From a virus: a stretch of 64,000 bases of DNA. Position 1 is the first letter of the stretch; each line of letters begins with the position of its first letter. A model generated the notes under the pieces. That model ran no database searches and was not told where the DNA came from. It was given only the letters and a program-made list of their open reading frames with translations. The stretch is from IMG/VR virus record IMGVR_UViG_3300006033_000027, positions 1 to 64,000 of that record; one strand, given 5' to 3'. Made by a program: the position numbers and the translations under genes. Shown here piece after piece: positions 57,774 to 64,000 of this stretch.

Positions 57774-57859
57774 CGGTGTGCGGAGGGCTCGAACCCCAAT
57801 CCCCGAGAGGATCGTTCACCTTAGCAGGATGACCCACCCCCGCGGGTGGTTCACACACC
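57774..57859 (-). tRNA. tRNA-Ser (GCT)
   Basis: Acceptor GGTGTGT/GCACACC, anticodon arm TCATC-CTGCTAA-GGTGA (GCT), long variable arm GATCC/GGGAT, T-loop TTCGAGC, discriminator G. One T-stem mismatch. Confidence 0.88.
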
Positions 57860-57863
57860 TTGG

Positions 57864-57946
57864 CGGAACGCGGAGGAATCGAACCCCTGCCCCGAAGGAC
57901 CCCCGGTTTTCGAGACCGGCGCCGGACCATCCCAGCTTCACGCTCC
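57864..57946 (-). tRNA. tRNA-Ser (CGA)
   Basis: Acceptor GGAGCGT/GCGTTCC, anticodon arm CCGGT-CTCGAAA-ACCGG (CGA), variable arm around CCTTCGGGG, T-loop TTCGATT, discriminator G. Confidence 0.9.
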
Positions 57947-57950
57947 GTGG

Positions 57951-58024
57951 AGCCCCAGGCAGGAGTCGAACCCGCAACGTCCTGCTTACAGGGCAGGCAT
58001 TCTAGCCAGTTGAATTACTAGGGC
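57951..58024 (-). tRNA. tRNA-Thr (TGT) with C33
   Basis: Acceptor GCCCTAG/CTGGGGC, D-arm ATTC/GAAT, anticodon arm CCTGC-CCTGTAA-GCAGG (TGT), T-arm GCGGG-TTCGACT-CCTGC. Position 33 is C instead of the nearly universal U. The 3' end of the HNH gene overlaps its 5' part by 23 nt. Confidence 0.88.
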
Positions 58025-58451
58025 TTGTGTCCGCGTAAGACCAACCACCACGCTCATAGGTCTGGATCGCGTGGCAATTCCGACACCGCACGTCGCATTT
58101 ATCTATCTCTGATCGAAGACGATGATAGCCCGCCGATTGCCGAGCGAGGGCCATTACCCCATCTACCTTATCAGAACCCTCTCGGTGGTCGAACTCTAGA
58201 ACACGGACATCTGTATTGCCGCAATCGACGCACCCCGTCTTCAAGAACCCCCGGCAGAACTCGATCTTTTGTTGCCGCTGACGCCGATTGTTTTTCCGCA
58301 ATGACTCTTTACGTCGGGTGTTTACGGTGTAGTTCTTTTTGTTCCAGCGAGAGACACAAGACTTGCATCTCCGATGGCGAACTCCGGCTTTCTTATCCCT
58401 GAAACTGAAGTTCTCACTCACCTGCTCCAAACCACATTCACTACAAATCAT
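58002..58451 (-). CDS. HNH homing endonuclease in tRNA cluster
   Basis: 149 aa. N-terminal CSECG ... CKSC quartet and CVDCGNTDVRVLEFDHR ... KCDVRCRNCHAIQT core, same subfamily as the gene at 4318. It lies between a truncated tRNA-Phe-like piece and tRNA-Thr, and its stop codon lies within tRNA-Thr. Insertion at or near a tRNA is likely. Confidence 0.86.
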   Translation of the reverse strand: MICSECGLEQVSENFSFRDKKAGVRHRRCKSCVSRWNKKNYTVNTRRKESLRKNNRRQRQQKIEFCRGFLKTGCVDCGNTDVRVLEFDHREGSDKVDGVMALARQSAGYHRLRSEIDKCDVRCRNCHAIQTYERGGWSYADTSPSNSTG

Positions 58452-58479
58452 TGAGACATACTATCAGACTGAAACATTC

Positions 58480-58523
58480 AAAAATATTTCAACCGAACGC
58501 TCTACCAACTGAGCTAAGGCCGG
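58480..58523 (-). pseudogene. 5' half of a tRNA (Phe-like), truncated
   Basis: A perfect tRNA 5' half: acceptor strand CCGGCCT, TA, D-arm GCTC-AGTTGGTA-GAGC, then TTCGG and TTGAAAT, which would give anticodon GAA. The expected 3' strands are missing; AT-rich sequence leading to the HNH gene follows directly. Confidence 0.7.
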
Positions 58524-58528
58524 ATCAG

Positions 58529-58603
58529 CGCCCCCAGCGGGATTTGAACCCGCGGTCTTCACCGTGACGGGGTGACGGGGACTCCAGACTCCCCTATGAG
58601 GAC
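58529..58603 (-). tRNA. tRNA-Asp (GTC) with C33
   Basis: Acceptor GTCCTCA/TGGGGGC (several G-U), 5-bp D-stem GGGGA/TCCCC, anticodon arm TCACC-CCGTCAC-GGTGA (GTC), T-arm GCGGG-TTCAAAT-CCCGC, discriminator G. Position 33 is C. Confidence 0.83.
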
Positions 58604-58608
58604 AATCG

Positions 58609-58683
58609 TCTAGGTGGCAGGATTCGAACCTGCGATCTCCTACGTCCGAGGTAGGCAGGATGTCCAAGCTTCCCTACACCTAG
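58609..58683 (-). tRNA. tRNA-Pro (CGG)
   Basis: Acceptor CTAGGTG/CACCTAG, anticodon arm CCTAC-CTCGGAC-GTAGG (CGG), T-arm GCAGG-TTCGAAT-CCTGC. Confidence 0.92.
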
Positions 58684-58696
58684 ATGGCCCGTTTCT

Positions 58697-58742
58697 GATC
58701 CCACGGAGGGCTAGACCGTGTCACCAGTTGAGCTTGTGGCTC
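58697..58742 (-). pseudogene. tRNA-like remnant lacking T-arm
   Basis: GAGCCAC, AA, a D-arm-like GCTC-AACTGGT and an anticodon-arm-like ACGGT-CTAGCCC-TCCGT resemble a tRNA 5' part, but no T-arm or 3' acceptor follows. Probably decayed. Confidence 0.35.
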
Positions 58743-58752
58743 TTCTGAATCG

Positions 58753-58831
58753 TGGGCCCGTGGGGAGTCGAACCCCGTCCATCTCCGTTCCGCAAGCGGT
58801 CTTCCGAAAATGTCGAAACCAATCCAGGCCC
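58753..58831 (-). ncRNA. Mini tmRNA-like RNA (tRNA-like domain without ORF)
   Basis: Acceptor GGGCCTG/CGGGCCC, then a D-loop analogue GATTGGTTTCGAC without a D-stem, matching tmRNA 5' ends (M. tuberculosis tmRNA has GGTTTCGAC at the same place). Next a hairpin like tmRNA helix 2: CATTTTC/GGAGATG, an inner loop, CCG/CGG and a CTTG tetraloop. Then a GGAC-like run and the T-arm GGGG-TTCGACT-CCCC. At 79 nt it lacks the tag frame and pseudoknots. The G3-U70 alanine identity pair is absent (G3-C70). Confidence 0.6.
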
Positions 58832-58859
58832 AAGTCCCGAGAGCGTTGGGGGTCACTTC

Positions 58860-58912
58860 CGAAGTTCGCGGAATCGAACCGCTATCACCCTTTCAACCGG
58901 CTACTCCCGGAG
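58860..58912 (-). pseudogene. Degenerate tRNA-like element
   Basis: A T-loop TTCGATT with GCGG/CCGC stem and an upstream CCGGGAG-TAGCC segment look like a tRNA that has lost its anticodon arm; the acceptor strands pair poorly. It could be a decayed tRNA or an armless variant. Confidence 0.4.
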
Positions 58913-58952
58913 ACAGAGGTTAGCGTATCAGATCCAATACGTCGAGCACAAG

Positions 58953-59023
58953 CACCCCGTAGACGAATCGAACGCCTGCCAAGGGGTTTGGAAGCCCTTG
59001 TGCTACCACTACACCAACGAGAT
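58953..59023 (-). tRNA. tRNA-Trp (CCA)
   Basis: Acceptor ATCTCGT/ACGGGGT, D-arm GTGT/GCAC, anticodon arm AGGGC-TTCCAAA-CCCCT (CCA; the 31-39 pair is a C-C mismatch), T-arm AGGCG-TTCGATT-CGTCT, discriminator G as for Trp. Confidence 0.85.
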
Positions 59024-59076
59024 AGGGTGCCCCGTGTAGCTGACTGGTCTAGATTCGTGGGGTGGACGGGCTAGAC

Positions 59077-59301
59077 TTACGCCTCGTCAGTCACCCAGGT
59101 GAGGACACCACTGACGCTCTTCAACGTCTGGGTCTCGCCGTCGTCGTAGCCGGAGATCGCCTCGAAGTAGGCTGAGATATCCGCATCCACGTCTGTCGTA
59201 CTAGGCACAGGCCCAACCACGAGAAAAGGCTGGGGGACATACGCAGACTCGTAGTCCTCGGCATCAACCTGGGTCAGAGTGATCGGCTTGGGATCGGTCA
59301 T
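59077..59301 (-). CDS. Hypothetical acidic protein, 74 aa
   Basis: TAGGAG before the ATG. Acidic, possibly a small virion-associated or neck protein by position after the capsid gene. No domain recognised. The tRNA cluster follows it. Confidence 0.6.
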   Translation of the reverse strand: MTDPKPITLTQVDAEDYESAYVPQPFLVVGPVPSTTDVDADISAYFEAISGYDDGETQTLKSVSGVLTWVTDEA

Positions 59302-59348
59302 ATGTGAACTCCTAAGAAAGTCTTACCAGACTAGTCTACCAGAAACGA

Positions 59349-59378
59349 GAGAACCCCCAGCCGAAGCCAGGGGTTCTC
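59349..59378. terminator. Terminator after major capsid gene
   Basis: GAGAACCCC/GGGGTTCTC perfect 9-bp stem with a 12-nt loop, 20 nt after the capsid stop on the minus strand. Same arms as the 53681 and 63669 hairpins. Confidence 0.75.
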
Positions 59379-59396
59379 ATCTAGGTTAGTCAGGGA

Positions 59397-60584
59397 TTAC
59401 GGGGTGATAACTCCGTCGCCGTCGCTAAATACCGCGTACTCCGGGTTCCATCCGAGACCACCCGAGATCACACGACCGCGCAGGGCCGCGCTGTCGGTGT
59501 CGAAGCTACCCTCGAACGGGGGCACAGTGCCTCCGCCGACGTAGTTCCCAGTCACGTTCTGGACCCGGACCTCCGGACCCTCGTGACCGCGCAGGCGACC
59601 CAGGTTGTAGAACCGCTTCTGAGTCGGAACGGCTCCCTTGGCCGGGACCAGAGCCCACTGGGTTCCAGTCAGGTAGTCGGTCTCGATCACACCGCTGATT
59701 CCGGTGAAGGGGCTGAAGCCACGGACACCCAGATCCCGGTTGCCGTCCTGGATTCCACGGAGGAACAAGGACTGCATCTGGAAGTTCACCGCATCCGAGG
59801 TGCCGGTCGGAACCAGAAGGTTGTACGAGCGGACCCGCACCTTCCGACCAGCGATCTCGCGCTGCTTCGCCTGAGTCAGGGCCAGGGCGATAGCCGCAGC
59901 GGTAGCCGGGGCGTCAGCCGGGACAGCCACACCGTCCAGCGTAGTACCCGCATCCAGGTGGTTCGCCGGGGTGTCGATGAATGAGATCAGGCCGTTCCAG
60001 GCGTCCCACTCTTCCCGATCCAGCAGGAATTCGGTGATGATCCCCGGAAGCTGGGGCACGATCTCACCCGCGTCAGCGACAATGCGCTCGAACGTCAGGT
60101 TGAAGCGGCCACCGGCCTTGTGGATCTTGCCACCCGCAGCCAACTCACCCGCGAACTTGAATTCGGGGTAGGGCGAGCCCTCGGGGACGATGGGCGGCAC
60201 CCAAGCGGGCTTACCCGGCTCGGTCACCGGACGCTCGAAGCCTGTCACGTTCTCGTAGTCGATGGCGTAGACCTTCGGAGCCTCGAACGAACTCACGGTC
60301 TGGACGTCAATGACATCCGACCAGTTCCGCTCAGCGGCCTCGAACAGGTTGTCCACCTCAACGGCGACAAGGTGAGTGAACCCGAAGATGAAGTCGTCAC
60401 CTGTGGTCAGAGTCTCACCGAAGCGAACTCCCAGGTGGCGCTTGAACTCGGCCTCAGCCAGCGGGTCACCCTTGCGAATTCCTTCGAGGATCTGGTCCGC
60501 AGCAACCAGCTTGCGAGCATCGACACCGACCGGCAGCGGCACACGTCCGCCGTTAGTCAGCTTCTCTTCCAGTTGCTTATCCAA
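59397..60584 (-). CDS. Major capsid protein
   Basis: 395 aa from the TTG at 60584, which has GGAG 6 nt upstream; another TTG lies 4 codons earlier. The sequence follows the HK97-fold actinophage capsids (TFERIVADAGEIVPQLPGI ... VRSYNLLVPTGTSDAVNFQ). Placed between decoration protein and terminator, it is surely highly expressed. No separate scaffold gene is needed if the protease gene carries one. Confidence 0.85.
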   Translation of the reverse strand: MDKQLEEKLTNGGRVPLPVGVDARKLVAADQILEGIRKGDPLAEAEFKRHLGVRFGETLTTGDDFIFGFTHLVAVEVDNLFEAAERNWSDVIDVQTVSSFEAPKVYAIDYENVTGFERPVTEPGKPAWVPPIVPEGSPYPEFKFAGELAAGGKIHKAGGRFNLTFERIVADAGEIVPQLPGIITEFLLDREEWDAWNGLISFIDTPANHLDAGTTLDGVAVPADAPATAAAIALALTQAKQREIAGRKVRVRSYNLLVPTGTSDAVNFQMQSLFLRGIQDGNRDLGVRGFSPFTGISGVIETDYLTGTQWALVPAKGAVPTQKRFYNLGRLRGHEGPEVRVQNVTGNYVGGGTVPPFEGSFDTDSAALRGRVISGGLGWNPEYAVFSDGDGVITP

Positions 60585-61011
60585 GGTTGACTCCAATCGT
60601 CACAGCGGTGTCGGTCGCGCTGTACTCACCGCGGAAGAAGTCCACGATGCCGAACAGCGTATTTCCACTGGAGGTCAGGGTCAGGACACCACCCGAAGTG
60701 ATGTAGACCGCGGTTCCCGGAGCAGTCGCAGCGGAAGCTCCAGTCACGTCAAATCCCCACGTTCCGTTCGGGGTGGCCGTAGCCTGGAGGGGTCCAAGAC
60801 CCACACCGCCCGAGTTGGACTGGGTAATCACGATTTCCGTGTCACCCGCCGTGATGGTCGTTTCCTTCTCGTGGTCACCCGATCCGGTGATGGTCACCAT
60901 CGGGCGCCCGCCGAAAAGCAAGGCGGTACGGGGAGCAGTGTTCGTGGGGACTGTGATAACCCGACGCTCGGACTCAACATCCGAGAAGATTTCACCATAT
61001 GCGACAGCCAT
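60577..61011 (-). CDS. Head decoration protein
   Basis: 144 aa, beta-rich, beginning MAVAYGEIFSDVESERRVI. Position between protease and capsid, and size, match lambda gpD-like decoration proteins. Overlaps the capsid start by 8 nt. Confidence 0.7.
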   Translation of the reverse strand: MAVAYGEIFSDVESERRVITVPTNTAPRTALLFGGRPMVTITGSGDHEKETTITAGDTEIVITQSNSGGVGLGPLQATATPNGTWGFDVTGASAATAPGTAVYITSGGVLTLTSSGNTLFGIVDFFRGEYSATDTAVTIGVNLG

Positions 61012-61907
61012 TATCGGCTACCTCCGAATCCCTTGAACTCGTACTCAGTCAGAGAACCCTCGACCACGCGGCCCTCGTTCGCCTTGTCGGCCTTGACCGA
61101 CTCCACGATCTCGTTATACACGGTCTTCTGCTCCTTGATCGCGTCCTCGATCTTCGTTCCGGACTGGAACTTCTCGATCACGGCAGTCCGAAGGGACTGG
61201 GGAAGGTTGGCTTCGGCAACGGCGTCAACCACCGCGGCCAGATCCACCTCGTCTTCCCGCGACTGGGGAGCAAGGGCCTCAGCGATAAGCGGCTTGATAA
61301 CACCGGAGAAGTCAAACTCCTTCAGCGCCTCAGCAACCGCCTTGCGGATTTCCGCAATCTCTTCTGGGGTCACAGTTGTTCCTTCATTTTCGTGTTCCCG
61401 GGCAGTTGCCGCGGAAGTCTTAGCTGCCTCCAGGAACCGTCCTCGGGCTCCAGGGGCGATTACCACATCGACGGACCTGTACGGGTCCTCCCGGTTGAAG
61501 GACTCTACGATGAACTCACCGTTCTTGTCCTTCTTGCCGTCACCTTCAATGAAGATGGACAGCCCGAGCTTCTTGCGGTACTTGGTCAGGGCTTCCGCGT
61601 AAGCCTCGTGAGGCTCCCAGTTGGCGTAAACCCCGAGACCTGTTTCGTCGTCTTCTTCGAGCCAGGTCTCGCCCTTGACCTGTCCAGCGATCTCCGTGAA
61701 TGTCCGATCCCAAGGGCCTCGACCCTCAGCCGGGTGGTTCACAAAGCTCAGAACTTCGTCAAAAGCGTCACGGTATTCCGTCAGCAACTCACGGCTGTAA
61801 GTTCCGCTGGAACCCTTACCCTCTGAGATCAGACGAACCTTCCAGGTGCCATCGGCATTGTCCTGAACAATCGTGCTGGACTCGGTGAGCTTGGTAACCA
61901 TGTCCAT
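61011..61907 (-). CDS. Prohead protease with scaffold-like C-terminus
   Basis: 298 aa. The N-terminal 170 residues contain SFVNHPAEGRGP (His) and LGLSIFIEG (Ser) like serine prohead proteases. The C-terminal part is helical (PEEIAEIRKAVAEALKEF ...) as in fused scaffolds. It would process the capsid during maturation. Start ATG 61907, after the 61930 promoter. Confidence 0.72.
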   Translation of the reverse strand: MDMVTKLTESSTIVQDNADGTWKVRLISEGKGSSGTYSRELLTEYRDAFDEVLSFVNHPAEGRGPWDRTFTEIAGQVKGETWLEEDDETGLGVYANWEPHEAYAEALTKYRKKLGLSIFIEGDGKKDKNGEFIVESFNREDPYRSVDVVIAPGARGRFLEAAKTSAATAREHENEGTTVTPEEIAEIRKAVAEALKEFDFSGVIKPLIAEALAPQSREDEVDLAAVVDAVAEANLPQSLRTAVIEKFQSGTKIEDAIKEQKTVYNEIVESVKADKANEGRVVEGSLTEYEFKGFGGSR

Positions 61908-61929
61908 TACAGGATACCACGAAGGGCGA

Positions 61930-61958
61930 ATCTTAGTGTTTCACTATCTCCGTGTCAA
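61930..61958 (-). promoter_or_regulatory. Late promoter of head genes
   Basis: On the minus strand TTGACA, 17 nt, TAAGAT, followed by TCGCCCTTCGTGGTATCCT. It drives protease, decoration and capsid genes. Nearly a copy of the 55323 promoter. Confidence 0.8.
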
Positions 61959-61968
61959 GTCCTAAGAC

Positions 61969-63537
61969 CTAAATAGTGTCGTTACGCTGATCGTTGTTGG
62001 GGGCGGATGTATCCCCTGCGCCGCCGTTCGACTGGCCCTGTCCGGGACCCTGCTGAGTAACCGGCGCCGTGGGATCTTCCTTGGGTTCGATGTCGCTCCG
62101 CTGCCAGCTATCCTTGTTGTTCGGCAGCAAAATTCCTTCCGGTGCCGCATCGTGCTTCAGCAGAATGTCGGCAGCCTCCGCCATGATCGGGCGAATCTCG
62201 TCCGTGTGGAAAGCGCCGGTACCCCAAGCCATCACGAGCTTCTGGATCATCCGCAGAGCCTCAGCCTCGTCCAGCAGGGTCGGGAAGGAGACATGGGCAT
62301 CCTCGGCACCCAGATACTTCAAGATCCGCGTGTCGAACTCAACGTGCCACCGCTGACGCTCCTGCATGGCAAGGCGTCCGGGCACGTCCAGAGTGGAGGC
62401 AGCACCGTAGGAGCTACCCGCGTCTCCCGGGCTGGAGGTCAATGCCACCACGGAGACCTGGAGGCCCGTGGCGATAGCCGCAGCCAGCGCAAGTCCCGAC
62501 GAGAACTCGTAAGCCTTACCCGCCGAGGCGAGGGTCTGAATGTCGCCTCCCGCGATCACCGCGGACTGTCCCGCACCACCCGCGTTGTTTCCAACCTTCA
62601 GGGCGGTGTTCTCGACAGCCTTCTTGGTGGGCTGGGTGATCTTGTAGATGTACCGGGCCATCGCCTTGGTGACCTGGAGACCATTCTTCAGGAACTCCGA
62701 GTAGATCGTGGCCCACTCGATGACGGCCCCTGCATCGGGCCATCCGTAGGCCCACCCGATCTGGCTGTTCACCTTGCCGTCGATGATCGTCTGTGTCTGG
62801 TCTACCGTCTCGTACTGGTTACCCACCCGAATGGACGGGCGCCGCTCATCCGTGAAGATGTCGGTGAAGTACCAGCGGTTCACGGTCTCAACCACATCCC
62901 CGGACTGTGTGCGCCGGGTCCAGGTACGACGATAGGCCCAGATTTCTTCATCGAAGTCCGGGTTGCGGAAGTCCGCAGTGATGTCGGAGAGACTGAGGCG
63001 CCGAGCAATCTTCGTGCTGTCGTTGAAGATCAGCCAGTGATGTCCGTCAGAGTACAGAGCCCGCTCACGCTCCTTGTGTGCATTGGAGCCGAAGACGTAC
63101 AACTGGTTGACGGGGTGCTCGATGTAGTCCAAGACCTTCGAGGCCGCGGAGCGCCGACCCACCCCCGTGGACCGCTCGGGCAGTCCTTCGTACACGATGT
63201 CGTTGGCCCACACGTAGTTCGAGCGAAGCTCAGCACCCTGCTTGATCCACGGCTGGGCAATCATGTACTCGCGGATCTTCTCGGATCGCTTCTTGATGAG
63301 GTCCATGTCGGGACCCTCTCCGTCATCGAACCGGGCTCCCCACAGCGGCAGCCATCCGCGGTCGTCCATCATCAGACGCAGTTGGTCTAGGTTCTCTTCG
63401 AGGATCTGTCGCTCTTCCCCCATTGCGGAGATCCGAGAGTGCGCCTCTTCAAGAGACCGCTGAATTACCGCGTAATCCTCCGGAGAAACGTCCGGTTCAT
63501 TCTCGATTTCGCGGTCATTAGTGAAGAAATTCGACAT
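61969..63537 (-). CDS. Portal protein
   Basis: 522 aa, typical size. Acidic helical N-terminus; WIKQGAELRSNYVWANDIVYEG and WAYRRTWTRRTQSG belong to the portal wing/stem; Pro/Gln-rich C-terminal tail (TAPVTQQGPGQGQSN). Order portal-protease-decoration-capsid is standard. The ATG has no Shine-Dalgarno; TGG-TAAACT ends 6 nt upstream. Confidence 0.88.
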   Translation of the reverse strand: MSNFFTNDREIENEPDVSPEDYAVIQRSLEEAHSRISAMGEERQILEENLDQLRLMMDDRGWLPLWGARFDDGEGPDMDLIKKRSEKIREYMIAQPWIKQGAELRSNYVWANDIVYEGLPERSTGVGRRSAASKVLDYIEHPVNQLYVFGSNAHKERERALYSDGHHWLIFNDSTKIARRLSLSDITADFRNPDFDEEIWAYRRTWTRRTQSGDVVETVNRWYFTDIFTDERRPSIRVGNQYETVDQTQTIIDGKVNSQIGWAYGWPDAGAVIEWATIYSEFLKNGLQVTKAMARYIYKITQPTKKAVENTALKVGNNAGGAGQSAVIAGGDIQTLASAGKAYEFSSGLALAAAIATGLQVSVVALTSSPGDAGSSYGAASTLDVPGRLAMQERQRWHVEFDTRILKYLGAEDAHVSFPTLLDEAEALRMIQKLVMAWGTGAFHTDEIRPIMAEAADILLKHDAAPEGILLPNNKDSWQRSDIEPKEDPTAPVTQQGPGQGQSNGGAGDTSAPNNDQRNDTI

Positions 63538-63543
63538 GATAGC

Positions 63544-63552
63544 AGTTTACCA
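63544..63552 (-). promoter_or_regulatory. Extended -10, leaderless start of portal gene
   Basis: TGG-TAAACT on the minus strand, ending 6 nt before the portal ATG at 63537. Confidence 0.48.
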
Positions 63553-63563
63553 GGCAAATTGGA

Positions 63564-63603
63564 AGAGCCCCCGCCACCGATTTTGTCAGGTAACGAGGGC
63601 TCT
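63564..63603. terminator. Hairpin upstream of portal gene
   Basis: AGAGCCC/GGGCTCT stem over about 40 nt. It would end a transcript coming from the 63856 gene before the portal promoter. Confidence 0.55.
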
Positions 63604-63668
63604 CTTATCGGGGGTCATCTATCCCGAGGGAGGCTTATCATCCTGGATCAAGTTTACCAGTAGACAGC

Positions 63669-63713
63669 AAGAACCCCCGGCGTGGAGGCACATGAGTCCT
63701 GCCGGGGGTTCTT
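63669..63713. terminator. Strong terminator hairpin
   Basis: Perfect 13-bp stem AAGAACCCCCGGC/GCCGGGGGTTCTT. Together with 63564 it makes a double terminator. The rest of 63604-63849 contains no gene that I can support. Confidence 0.7.
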
Positions 63714-63849
63714 ATCCCAAGTGAATAGGGAAGGTGCTGGCCTCGAAGGGGTCAAATCCATCCAGCATGTGCAGCTATTTCTCCCCGGCCCCTATAGAGC
63801 CTGGAAGCGGGTTGGTTACCGCCCGGGTTAGCCCCTACCGCTGAGAAGC

Positions 63850-63878
63850 AGTCTATCAGCCCTGCTCGGATGTGTCAA
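63850..63878 (-). promoter_or_regulatory. Minus-strand promoter overlapping a gene end
   Basis: TTGACA, exactly 17 nt, TAGACT on the minus strand; the -10 overlaps the stop codon of the 63856 gene. The transcript would run through about 140 nt without a gene into the double terminator, so it may make a short RNA. Confidence 0.65.
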
Positions 63879-63999
63879 CCGGCCCGATGCCCTCGTGGAG
63901 AGAAATGTCCTCACCCTCCGTCAGGATGTCATCCTCCAGGTCGGGGTCAAAGGTGTCTTCTTCCGCCGCCTTGCCGGTGCTGATGTTGGCAATCGCCAG
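63856..63999 (-). CDS. 3' end of an acidic protein gene, partial
   Basis: 47 codons in frame with the window edge, ending at the TGA 63858-63856. Acidic tail (DTFDPDLEDDILTEGED) like the C-termini of phage structural or DNA-packaging proteins. Upstream part lies outside the window. Confidence 0.7.
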   Translation of the reverse strand: MAIANISTGKAAEEDTFDPDLEDDILTEGEDISLHEGIGPVDTSEQG

Positions 64000-64000
64000 G

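Noticed and set aside
1-64000. CRISPR array, integrase, transposase or attachment site
   Set aside because: No regularly spaced direct repeats and no tyrosine or serine recombinase or transposase motif was found in any frame; the tRNA fragments are better explained by HNH insertion and decay than by attachment sites.

Overview
The window is part of the genome of a large, GC-rich tailed phage with siphovirus gene order: portal, head protease, decoration protein, capsid, connectors, tail tube, frameshifted tail chaperone, 1430-aa tape measure and minor tail proteins. The host is probably an actinobacterium. Evidence for this is a WhiB-family regulator, actinobacterial-looking promoters (TTGACA with a TAGACT or TAGAAT -10, often next to leaderless starts) and the codon usage. 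Both ends of the window cut through genes, so the genome continues on both sides. I saw no integrase, CRISPR array or insertion sequence.

Layout. 1-6.1 kb (minus strand): M23 peptidase (partial), large terminase, tRNA-Lys and tRNA-His, a probable small terminase, four small genes, an HNH endonuclease, tRNA-Gly and tRNA-Met, and a metallophosphoesterase. 6.4-20.3 kb (plus strand): about 40 mostly tiny, overlapping genes of unknown function, with an SF2 helicase, two HNH/zinc-finger genes (one on the minus strand), an SprT-like metallopeptidase and a lipoprotein. 20.35-25.3 kb: an RNA-biology island. A strong promoter leads into four tandem Y-RNA-like elements, then a Ro60/TROVE protein, WhiB, a polynucleotide kinase-phosphatase and an RNA ligase. 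25.3-41.7 kb: replication, recombination and nucleotide metabolism (ERF annealing protein, PD-(D/E)XK exonuclease, SSB-like protein, primase-helicase, family A DNA polymerase, dNMP kinase, RuvC-like resolvase). The same stretch holds an HslV-like Ntn hydrolase, a PRPP-synthetase-like/NAMPT-like pair and an RlaP-like nucleotidyltransferase. 41.8-63.9 kb (minus strand): HNH, NrdH-redoxin and the structural genes, interrupted by a tRNA cluster at 57.8-59.0 kb.

How the parts work together. Ro60 with its own Y RNAs, Pnkp, RNA ligase and the RlaP-like enzyme form a plausible RNA surveillance and repair set, useful against host tRNA-cleaving defences. The PRPP-synthetase-like/NAMPT-like pair matches the composition of the phage NAD+ reconstitution pathway NARP1, which counters NAD+-depleting defences. 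Phage tRNAs add to the theme. One element in the tRNA cluster looks like the tRNA-like domain of a tmRNA with its messenger part missing.

The most unusual signals are: the Y RNA array, two members of which carry a circularly permuted tRNA-like module; the 79-nt mini-tmRNA-like element; HNH endonuclease genes sitting at the 5' end of the exonuclease and polymerase genes, each followed by a synonymously recoded second copy of the interrupted 5' end; and a set of at least nine promoters whose -10 lies 6-9 nt before the start codon. All assignments come from reading the sequence; no database search was run.
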